DNA from: CAYFXE01 sp964347035
Lineage (GTDB): Bacteria; Acidobacteriota; Aminicenantia; Aminicenantales; Aminicenantaceae
Reading direction: 5' to 3'
Assembly: GCA_964347035.1 (NCBI GenBank)
Contig: CAYFXE010000076.1
Coordinates: 1 to 5,175 of the forward strand
Length of the DNA: 5,175 bases
Shown here: piece after piece, positions 1 to 5,056 of the stretch
How the letters are laid out: each line of letters begins with the position of its first letter
How positions within the stretch are numbered: the first letter of the stretch is position 1
Made by a program: the position numbers and the translations under genes
Notes under the pieces: model-generated
What the model saw: the letters and a program-made list of their open reading frames with translations, nothing else
Told to the model about the DNA's origin: nothing
Database searches by the model: none

Positions 1-46
1 AACTTTCATCACGGAAATAAGGATGCTTACTCTGTCTTTTTTTCTT

Positions 47-75
47 TTGCTTTTTGCCTCGGGTTTCAGTAAAAT
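47..75 (+). promoter_or_regulatory. Candidate sigma70-like promoter for nhaC
   Basis: A TAAAAT hexamer (70-75, 5 of 6 to TATAAT) lies 17 bp after TTGCTT (47-52, 3 of 6 to TTGACA). Transcription would begin near 82, leaving a leader of about 22 nt before the GTG at 104. The -35 match is poor and the region is T-rich, so this is a weak prediction. The upstream 103 bases hold no recognisable gene end. Confidence 0.3.
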
Positions 76-103
76 TTCTACTCTTTAATCGCAGATCAGG
101 AAA

Positions 104-1531
104 GTGAGTGATAAGAGGAAAGACATAAGTCTGGGAATTGCCTTGATTCCCGTAATCTTTCTCATCGTCGCCCTGTTCTTCACGATCGTCGTTTTCAAAC
201 AGCCCCCCCATATCGCTCTCATCTCGGCCGCAGCCATCGCTGCCATCGTGGCCACAGCACGCAGGCATCCCTGGAAAGAGATTCAAGAGGGGATGGTTCA
301 TGGTATCACCCTGGCGATGGGAGCCATCTTGATTCTGATGGTTGTCGGGACGATGATCGGCACCTGGATGCTGGGAGGCATTGTCCCCTCGATGATCTAT
401 TATGGCCTTAAAGTCCTTTCTCCGGGGATTTTTCTGGTGGCGACGCTCATCATCTGTTCGATCGTCTCCCTGGGAACAGGATCATCCTGGTCGACCGCCG
501 GGACTGTGGGCGTGGCTCTGGTCGGTGTTGGCCAAGGATTGGGTATTCCTGTCTCGATGGTGGCTGGGGCGATCGTGTCAGGAGCGTATTTTGGCGACAA
601 AATGTCTCCCCTCTCTGATACGACCAACCTGGCGCCAGCTGTAGCCGGAACGGATCTGTTCTCTCACATCAGACACATGGTCTATACCACTGCCCCCGGG
701 TATGTCCTGTCCCTCGTTCTCTTCGGATTGCTGGGGATTAGAGCTTCAGGAAGAGTCCTCGAGGCTGAGAATATCGAGATCATATTGACCTCAGTCAAAA
801 CACATTTCACTATCCATCCTGTACTCCTCCTTCCGCCCTTGATTGTCATCCTGATGGTGGTCAAGAAGGTTCCTCCGCTTCCGGCTCTGTTGGGGGGGAC
901 GGCTTTAGGAGGGATTTTTGCCTTGGCCACTCAGTCTCGGACGCTGGCAGATGTTATCGAGGCCGCCCACTCGGGCTATGTCTCGAACACGGGAGTGGCC
1001 ATGGTCGATGACCTGTTATCAAGGGGCGGATTGATCAGCATGATGGAGACCGTGGCTCTAATCATCTGCGCCCTCTCGTTCGGAGGAATCATGGAAAGGA
1101 CCGGCATGCTCAAGGTCTTGGCCAAGGCTCTGTTGAAGAGGGTGAGGCGGACCGGCTCATTGGTCGCCACGACCATATTGAGCTGCATCGGGATGAACGC
1201 TATTGCCTCTGATCAGTACATAGCCATCGTGATTCCGGGCCGGATGTACAAGAACGCCTTTGATGCCCAGGGGCTTCATCCGAAAAACCTGTCGCGGTGT
1301 CTTGAGGATTCGGGAACTCTCTCTTCTCCCCTCATTCCCTGGAATAGCTGTGGTGCGTTCATGCACGCCACTCTTGGAGTGAACCCCCTCTTGTACCTTC
1401 CTTACGCCTTCTTAAATATTTCCAACCCGCTGGTGTCCATCTTTTATGGCTATACGGGTATTACGATGGAAAAGTTAGAAGAAAAAGAAAAGGATAATAG
1501 CCCGGATTCGGAAGGAGATTCTGCCGCTTAG
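104..1531 (+). CDS. nhaC: NhaC family Na+/H+ antiporter
   Basis: This is an inner-membrane secondary transporter of the NhaC family, which exchanges Na+ for H+. Some family members, such as MleN, instead couple malate and lactate exchange, so the substrate is not certain. The protein is 475 aa, close to the family norm, and is built of about 11-12 hydrophobic segments, the first at residues 9-31. Signature stretches are GTGSSWSTAGT (124-134), the highly conserved run GAYFGDKMSPLSDTTNLAP (160-178) followed by AGTDLFSHIRHM (181-192), ASDQYIAIVIPGRMY (368-382) and a second polar/helix-break motif, EDSGTLSSPLIPWNSCGA (401-418). The C-terminal tail (about 455-475) is charged and cytoplasm-like. 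The start is GTG; an in-frame TAA at 86-88 rules out longer forms, and AGGA at 98-101 is a Shine-Dalgarno only 2 nt away, which is unusually close. The gene stands alone and converges on kbl with a 37-bp gap. The family is clear; the transported ion or acid is inferred. Confidence 0.93.
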   Translation: MSDKRKDISLGIALIPVIFLIVALFFTIVVFKQPPHIALISAAAIAAIVATARRHPWKEIQEGMVHGITLAMGAILILMVVGTMIGTWMLGGIVPSMIYYGLKVLSPGIFLVATLIICSIVSLGTGSSWSTAGTVGVALVGVGQGLGIPVSMVAGAIVSGAYFGDKMSPLSDTTNLAPAVAGTDLFSHIRHMVYTTAPGYVLSLVLFGLLGIRASGRVLEAENIEIILTSVKTHFTIHPVLLLPPLIVILMVVKKVPPLPALLGGTALGGIFALATQSRTLADVIEAAHSGYVSNTGVAMVDDLLSRGGLISMMETVALIICALSFGGIMERTGMLKVLAKALLKRVRRTGSLVATTILSCIGMNAIASDQYIAIVIPGRMYKNAFDAQGLHPKNLSRCLEDSGTLSSPLIPWNSCGAFMHATLGVNPLLYLPYAFLNISNPLVSIFYGYTGITMEKLEEKEKDNSPDSEGDSAA

Positions 1532-1568
1532 CCCCTGCCTGTCCTGATTTTAGTAACGCTTCTGGTAA

Positions 1569-2771
1569 CTACTGGATAACGTTGTATTTTTTTCCGACCT
1601 TGGCGAAGGCTTCTATGGCTTTATCGAGATGCTCCTTGTCGTGGGCGGCAGAGAGCTGAACTCTGATCCTGGCTTGGCCACGTGGGACGACGGGATAATA
1701 GAATCCGATCACATAAATGCCCTCATCGAGAAGATCCCGAGCCATATCTTGAGAAAGCTTGGCATCGTTTTCGAATTTACCGAGCATGATGGGTACGATC
1801 GGATGCTCTCCGTGAGTTATCTCGAAGCCAGCCTCGGTCATTTTCTCCCTGAAGTACTTGGTGTTCCACTCGAGTTTGTCCCTCAATTCCGTGGTTTCAG
1901 AGAGCAGGTCGAAGACGGCGATAGAGGCTCCCACGACTGCTGGCGCCAGCGTGTTGGAGAAGAGATAGGGCCTTGAGCGCTGTCTGTAGAGCTCGATCAG
2001 TTCTCGTCTTCCAGAGATAAATCCACCCGAGGCTCCTCCCAGAGCTTTCCCGAGAGTGCCGGTGATGATATCGATTCGCCCCATGACTCCTCTGTATTCG
2101 GGTGTGCCTCTTCCTGTCTTGCCGAGGAAGCCGGTGGAATGGGCATCGTCGATCATGACCATGGCATCGTATTTATCAGCCAGGTCACAAATTTCATCCA
2201 ACTTGGCAATATCTCCATCCATCGAGAAGACTCCGTCTGTGGCGATCATCCGGTAGCGCAGATTTTGGGTTTCTTTCAATTTTTCTTCGAGATCGGCCAT
2301 GTCGGCATGCTTGAAGATATACCGCTGGGCTTTACAGAGACGGATGCCATCTATAATCGAGGCGTGGTTGAGCTGATCGGTGATGATTGCGTCCTCTGCT
2401 CCGATGACGGGCTCGAAGACTCCACCGTTGGCATCGAAGCAAGCAGCAAACAGGATTGTGTCCTCTGTTTGAAGAAAAGTTGCGATTTTCTGCTCGAGAA
2501 TCTTATGGATATCCTGGGTCCCACAGATGAAGCGGACAGAACTCATCCCGTATCCCCATTCATCCAGGGTCTTATGAGCGGCTTCGATAACCTTCGGATG
2601 GCTGGATAAACCGAGATAATTATTCGCGCAGAAATTCAAGACTTCACGGCCACCCTTGACTTCAATCTCTGCTCCTTGGGGTGTCATGATGATTCTCTCA
2701 TCCTTGTAGAGACCTGCCTCACGAATGGACTGGATTTCCTGTGTCAGATCTTCCTTGATCTTGCCAAACAT
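1569..2771 (-). CDS. kbl: Glycine C-acetyltransferase (2-amino-3-ketobutyrate CoA ligase)
   Basis: This cytoplasmic PLP enzyme cleaves 2-amino-3-oxobutanoate with CoA into glycine and acetyl-CoA, the second step of threonine breakdown after threonine dehydrogenase. It is 400 aa, against about 398 for E. coli Kbl, and belongs to the alpha-oxoamine synthase branch of fold-type I aminotransferases. Visible active-site elements are NHAS (135-138; H136 should stack on the PLP ring), IDDAHSTGF (207-215; D208 contacts the pyridine nitrogen, H211) and GTLGKALGGASGG (238-250), with K242 as the Schiff-base lysine. GTLGKALGGASGG favours Kbl over the related BioF and HemA. All key residues are present and the frame is intact. 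The ATG start is fixed by a near-perfect Shine-Dalgarno. The gene is convergent with nhaC and divergent from the polyamine genes. Its pathway partner, a probable threonine dehydrogenase, begins to appear on the same strand at the right edge of the window. Confidence 0.96.
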   Translation of the reverse strand: MFGKIKEDLTQEIQSIREAGLYKDERIIMTPQGAEIEVKGGREVLNFCANNYLGLSSHPKVIEAAHKTLDEWGYGMSSVRFICGTQDIHKILEQKIATFLQTEDTILFAACFDANGGVFEPVIGAEDAIITDQLNHASIIDGIRLCKAQRYIFKHADMADLEEKLKETQNLRYRMIATDGVFSMDGDIAKLDEICDLADKYDAMVMIDDAHSTGFLGKTGRGTPEYRGVMGRIDIITGTLGKALGGASGGFISGRRELIELYRQRSRPYLFSNTLAPAVVGASIAVFDLLSETTELRDKLEWNTKYFREKMTEAGFEITHGEHPIVPIMLGKFENDAKLSQDMARDLLDEGIYVIGFYYPVVPRGQARIRVQLSAAHDKEHLDKAIEAFAKVGKKYNVIQ

Positions 2772-2776
2772 GTCTT

Positions 2777-2785
2777 ACCTCCTTT
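2777..2785 (-). promoter_or_regulatory. Strong Shine-Dalgarno of kbl
   Basis: On the minus strand the sequence AAAGGAGGT ends 5 nt before the kbl ATG (2769-2771). It is an almost complete anti-16S match, fixes the start codon and predicts efficient translation. No other start in the window has a comparable site. Confidence 0.88.
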
Positions 2786-2795
2786 AGGTTGAAAC

Positions 2796-2824
2796 ACTAT
2801 ACCAAAAATGCAAAACCAGGTCTA
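2796..2824 (-). promoter_or_regulatory. Candidate sigma70-like promoter of kbl
   Basis: Read on the minus strand, TAGACC (2819-2824, 4 of 6 to TTGACA) is followed after 17 bp by TATAGT (2796-2801, 5 of 6 to TATAAT). Transcription would start near 2789, giving an 18-nt leader just long enough to contain the Shine-Dalgarno. The spacing to both the RBS and the start codon is sensible, which raises confidence above a bare hexamer match. Confidence 0.55.
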
Positions 2825-2870
2825 CCTCTTTTCTCGAATTGTTAGTGTCCTTATTTCAATGGTGTATTTG

Positions 2871-2900
2871 TTTACGCTTCGTCCTGGACCGTGATATAAT
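2871..2900 (+). promoter_or_regulatory. Candidate promoter of the polyamine operon, giving a near-leaderless mRNA
   Basis: TTTACG (2871-2876, 4 of 6 to TTGACA) is followed after 18 bp by a perfect TATAAT (2895-2900). The usual start site would be about 2907, only 4 nt before the ATG at 2911, and no Shine-Dalgarno lies between. The promoter sits inside the longer TTG-initiated reading of the downstream gene, which supports the shorter start. It is back to back with the kbl promoter, about 46 bp separating the two -35 boxes. Confidence 0.55.
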
Positions 2901-2910
2901 CCTTGCCAAG

Positions 2911-3819
2911 ATGGACGAAGGATTGTATTTTTTCGAACAATTTTCAGGACACATGGTCAGAGGGATAAAGATTGATAAAGTCTATTACCAGGGGAAGACC
3001 GAGTATCAATGGGTCCAGATCTTTGACAGTCCTCTCTTCGGCAAAGTGCTCTTCCTGGATCGAAAGATTCAATCGGCCCAAATTGATGAGCGGACTTATC
3101 ATGAGGCTCTCGTCCACCCGGTCCTCATCACCCATCCCTTCCCTCAGGATGTGCTGGTCATCGGAGGGGGAGAGGGAGCGACCCTAAGAGAGGTTCTCAA
3201 ACATGAGCTGGTGAGCAGGGTGAGTATGGTGGACATCGATCAAGAACTGGTCAAGCTCTGTCAAGAACATTTACCTGAGTGGTCGGAGGGTGCTTTCTCA
3301 GACCAAAGGGTCCATCTTGTCTTCGGTGATGCCCGGCGTTTCATAGAAGATTCAAAAGATAAGTTCGATGTGATCGTCTCGGATTTGACAGAGCCGATTG
3401 AGAAGGGCCCGTCTGTTTATCTTTTTACCGAGGAATTTTTTAAAAAGATTGATCAGGCTTTAAACCAGGATGGTTTGTTTGTTCTTCAAGCAGGAAGTAC
3501 AGATCCCGTATACCATGATTTTTTTGCCTCCTGTGCCAAGACCCTGGAGAAAGTTTTTCCGATCATCCGTCCCTACTGGGTCCATATGTTTTCTTTCGGC
3601 CTGCCGTGGGGATTTGTCTTGGCCTCCAAAAAGGAGGATCCGCTCGAATTAGAACATGAGGAAATCCTTCAAAGGATGGAGAGGAGAGGAGTCAAGAATC
3701 TTCAGTTTTACGAATCTTCTCTTCATCAGGCTCTTTTTACTCTTCCCCCATACCTGAAGGCGGGTTTGAAGAAGGGCAAAGTTTTGACGGATAAGAAACC
3801 CTATATCTGGACGTTATGA
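2911..3819 (+). CDS. speE: Aminopropyltransferase, thermospermine synthase / Thermus SpeE-like (spermidine synthase family)
   Basis: This enzyme transfers an aminopropyl group from decarboxylated AdoMet to an amine acceptor in the cytoplasm. With the ATG at 2911 it is 302 aa. An in-frame TTG at 2839 would add 24 residues, but these run through the promoter, and the Thermus enzyme, as I recall it, begins with the same MDxGxYFFE pattern seen here at residues 1-9. The N-terminal beta domain covers about 1-75 (GKVLFLDRKIQ 44-54, YHEALVHP 63-70). The Rossmann domain has GGGEGATLREV (85-95), MVDID (106-110), GDAR (139-142), DLTEP (158-162) and QAG (193-195). GGGEGAT plus D-L-T are hallmarks of plant ACL5 thermospermine synthase and the Thermus triamine/agmatine enzyme, not classical SpeE. 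Oddly, the usual second Asp of D-x-x-D is Glu161. The acceptor (agmatine, putrescine or spermidine) cannot be decided from sequence. Its stop overlaps the next start (ATGA). Confidence 0.87.
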   Translation: MDEGLYFFEQFSGHMVRGIKIDKVYYQGKTEYQWVQIFDSPLFGKVLFLDRKIQSAQIDERTYHEALVHPVLITHPFPQDVLVIGGGEGATLREVLKHELVSRVSMVDIDQELVKLCQEHLPEWSEGAFSDQRVHLVFGDARRFIEDSKDKFDVIVSDLTEPIEKGPSVYLFTEEFFKKIDQALNQDGLFVLQAGSTDPVYHDFFASCAKTLEKVFPIIRPYWVHMFSFGLPWGFVLASKKEDPLELEHEEILQRMERRGVKNLQFYESSLHQALFTLPPYLKAGLKKGKVLTDKKPYIWTL

Positions 3820-4679
3820 GCGATAAGAATCAGACCTCCAGCAAAGGATGTCCTGAGGTTAGAGAATACCATTCCAGGTCCACAGGAATTTTTTTCAAAA
3901 GCCAAAAAATTCTCTACAGCGCCCATTCTGATTTTCAGAAGATTGAAGTTATAGAGAATGAATATTTTGGGAAGATCCTGCTGTTGGATGACCTGGTTCA
4001 AACCACGGAAAAAGATGAATTCTTCTACCATGAAATGCTCGTTCATCCGGCATTTGTCGTCCACCCCTCTCCCCGGCGTATTCTCATCATCGGTGGGGGA
4101 GATGGCGGGGGATTGAAGGAAGTTCTCCGTTACCCGATCGAAGAGGTGACCCTCGTAGAGATCGATCCTTTGGTCATCGAGGCTTCTAAAAAGTTCCTTC
4201 CTTGGCTCTCCTCCTGTTCAAGGGATGAGAGAGTCGAATTGATTATCAGGGATGGAAGAGAATTTATCCAGAAAGAGGATCATAAATTCGATATCGTTAT
4301 CGTCGACTCGTCCGATCCTGTCGGCCCCTCTCTTCGTCTCCATCATGAAGGCTTTTATCGAGAGCTCAAGGATTGTCTCGGTCCTCAGGGGATTGTCGTA
4401 GCCCAGGTCGGATCTCCGTTTTATCAGCTTGAGGCCATCGCCACAAAATATGCCTCATTCAAGGAGATTTTTGATTTCGCTCGTTTTTATCTTGCTCCTG
4501 TCCCAACCTACCCAGGAGGAAGCTGGTGCTATGTGTTTCTTTCAGAAACGATGGATCCTTTGGCGACAAAAAGAAATCCGCCGCCAGGACTCAAGTATTT
4601 TGACCTGGATATCTACAAGGGGGCTTTTCACTTGCCCCGCTTCTTTAAAGATCGACTCAATCAACAGGCAATGACATAA
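3816..4679 (+). CDS. speE: Spermidine synthase (classical polyamine aminopropyltransferase)
   Basis: The protein makes spermidine, or a related polyamine, from putrescine-like acceptors and decarboxylated AdoMet, releasing methylthioadenosine. It is 287 aa, typical of bacterial SpeE. The small N-terminal beta domain ends around DEFFYHEMLVHP (67-78). The Rossmann domain carries GGGDGGGLKEV (93-103), LVEID (113-117; E115 should bind the ribose), RDGREF (145-150), the catalytic DSSDPVGP (164-171; D164 is the expected base) and the substrate-loop motif PTYPGGSW (230-237). All expected catalytic residues are present, unlike the Asp-to-Glu change in the upstream paralogue. The ATG at 3816 overlaps the preceding TGA as ATGA and no clear Shine-Dalgarno is seen, so translation is probably coupled to the upstream gene. 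The first 20 or so residues are polar and poorly conserved, so a slightly later start is possible. The last codons and the stop lie within a stem-loop at the edge of a repeat cluster. Confidence 0.92.
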   Translation: MSDKNQTSSKGCPEVREYHSRSTGIFFKSQKILYSAHSDFQKIEVIENEYFGKILLLDDLVQTTEKDEFFYHEMLVHPAFVVHPSPRRILIIGGGDGGGLKEVLRYPIEEVTLVEIDPLVIEASKKFLPWLSSCSRDERVELIIRDGREFIQKEDHKFDIVIVDSSDPVGPSLRLHHEGFYRELKDCLGPQGIVVAQVGSPFYQLEAIATKYASFKEIFDFARFYLAPVPTYPGGSWCYVFLSETMDPLATKRNPPPGLKYFDLDIYKGAFHLPRFFKDRLNQQAMT

Positions 4680-4702
4680 AGGATAGACCTTTTTTATGTC
4701 AT
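4671..4702 (+). terminator. Stem-loop over the speE stop codon; possible weak terminator
   Basis: ATGACATAAAGG (4671-4682) pairs with CCTTT (4688-4692) and TTTATGTCAT (4693-4702) around the loop ATAGA; 10 bp of the outer stem are perfect and the extra Ts bulge. The TAA stop (4677-4679) lies in the left arm. The inner hairpin AAAGG/CCTTT is followed by a short T run, as in an intrinsic terminator, but it has only two GC pairs. It may equally be the inverted terminus of the adjacent repeat cluster. Confidence 0.35.
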
Positions 4703-4730
4703 TCCTGCGGAAGCTTAAGCCTGCGTAAGC
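4697..4730 (+). repeat. Degenerate palindromic repeat unit, copy A
   Basis: The 18 bases TGTCATTCCTGCGGAAGC (4697-4714) recur exactly at 4804-4821. The expected right arm (GCAGGAATCC) is missing and is replaced by GCTTAAGCC...; a weaker hairpin, GCTTA (4713-4717) with TAAGC (4726-4730), follows. This looks like a decayed or rearranged copy of the unit that is intact at 4804-4831. Confidence 0.6.
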
Positions 4731-4758
4731 GGTTATGGGAGTCCACTGTTATTCCTGA

Positions 4759-4815
4759 GACTATCTGTCACATCCGGGACTATCTGTCATATCCGAGGCT
4801 ATCTGTCATTCCTGC
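4759..4815 (+). repeat. Three-copy 19-bp tandem repeat
   Basis: CTATCTGTCA occurs at 4761-4770, 4780-4789 and 4799-4808, exactly 19 bp apart. Full units are 4759-4777, 4778-4796 and 4797-4815. The first two differ at 2 of 19 positions; the third diverges in its 3' half because it runs into the palindromic unit. A very degenerate fourth copy may precede it at 4740-4758, and ACTATCTG occurs once more at 4861-4868. Confidence 0.8.
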
Positions 4816-4854
4816 GGAAGCAGGAATCCAGGCTTGTTCCCGCGGAGGCGGGAA
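4804..4854 (+). repeat. Two adjacent palindromic repeat hairpins
   Basis: The first hairpin pairs ATTCCTGC (4808-4815) with GCAGGAAT (4820-4827) around GGAA. The second pairs TTCCCGC (4837-4843) with GCGGGAA (4848-4854) around GGAG. Both have GGAR loops and similar flanks (AATCCAG after each), so they are two variants of one REP-like unit in the same orientation, about 28 bp apart. They could fold in RNA from either strand and may serve as a bidirectional 3' end for the convergent genes. Confidence 0.75.
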
Positions 4855-4887
4855 TCCAGAACTATCTGGAAAAGAGTCTTTCATTTT

Positions 4888-4965
4888 ACTGGATTCCTGC
4901 CTGCACATAAATGACGAGGAGAGGAGACTGGATTCCTGCCTGCGCAGGAATGACGAAGGGAGGCG
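4888..4965 (+). repeat. 39-bp tandem duplication of the palindromic unit, inverted orientation
   Basis: Units 4888-4926 and 4927-4965 share an identical 17-base start (ACTGGATTCCTGCCTGC) and match at 33 of 39 positions. The second keeps an intact hairpin, ATTCCTG (4932-4938) with CAGGAAT (4945-4951). In the first the right arm has mutated to ACATAAAT and can no longer pair. The segment 4928-4953 is the reverse complement of 4806-4831 at 24 of 26 positions, so this block is inverted relative to the hairpins at 4804-4854, as in BIME-type clusters. Confidence 0.75.
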
Positions 4966-5056
4966 GGAATGTCATCCTTGACAACTATACCGGAGATGAA
5001 CCTTTTAGGATGTCTTTTCTAATTCTTGCCAGAATCTAAGCAGTGATTGGGTTGCC
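4966..5056. other. Intergenic tail between the repeats and the minus-strand gene end
   Basis: Apart from a GGGAATGTCAT fragment (4965-4975) resembling repeat termini, nothing clear is seen. A small hairpin, ATTCT (5022-5026) with AGAAT (5031-5035) around TGCC, lies downstream of the minus-strand stop but has no T run in either direction, so it is not a convincing terminator. Confidence 0.4.

Noticed and set aside
14..23. GAAATAAGGA upstream of nhaC, also present on the minus strand at 2848-2857 upstream of kbl
   Set aside because: A single shared 10-mer in AT-rich intergenic DNA, at different distances from the promoters, could easily be chance.
1..72. Open frame from the left edge to the TAA at 70-72 as the end of an upstream gene
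   Set aside because: It is only 23 residues, low in complexity and Phe-rich from a T-rich tract, and two frames are equally open; it cannot be supported as coding.
1532..1568. Terminator between the convergent nhaC and kbl genes
   Set aside because: No stable inverted repeat with a T run is visible on either strand in this 37-bp gap.
1629..1976. 115-aa open frame on the plus strand inside kbl
   Set aside because: It lies antisense to the conserved C-terminal half of kbl, with no ribosome site or recognisable domain.
2139..2609. 156-aa open frame on the plus strand inside kbl
   Set aside because: It is antisense to a complete, fully conserved kbl; the translation resembles no family and is explained as a shadow of the coding frame.
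2839..2910. TTG-initiated 24-residue N-terminal extension of the first aminopropyltransferase
   Set aside because: It spans a good promoter, has no Shine-Dalgarno, does not look like a family N-terminus, and the MDEGLYFFE start at 2911 fits the family better.
4759..4965. CRISPR array
   Set aside because: The repeats are 19 bp and contiguous or irregularly spaced palindromic units; there are no regular unique spacers and no cas genes.
4978..5011. Perfect TTGACA on the plus strand as a promoter
   Set aside because: The nearest -10-like sequence (TAGGAT, 5006-5011) is 22 bp away and no gene follows on that strand within the window.
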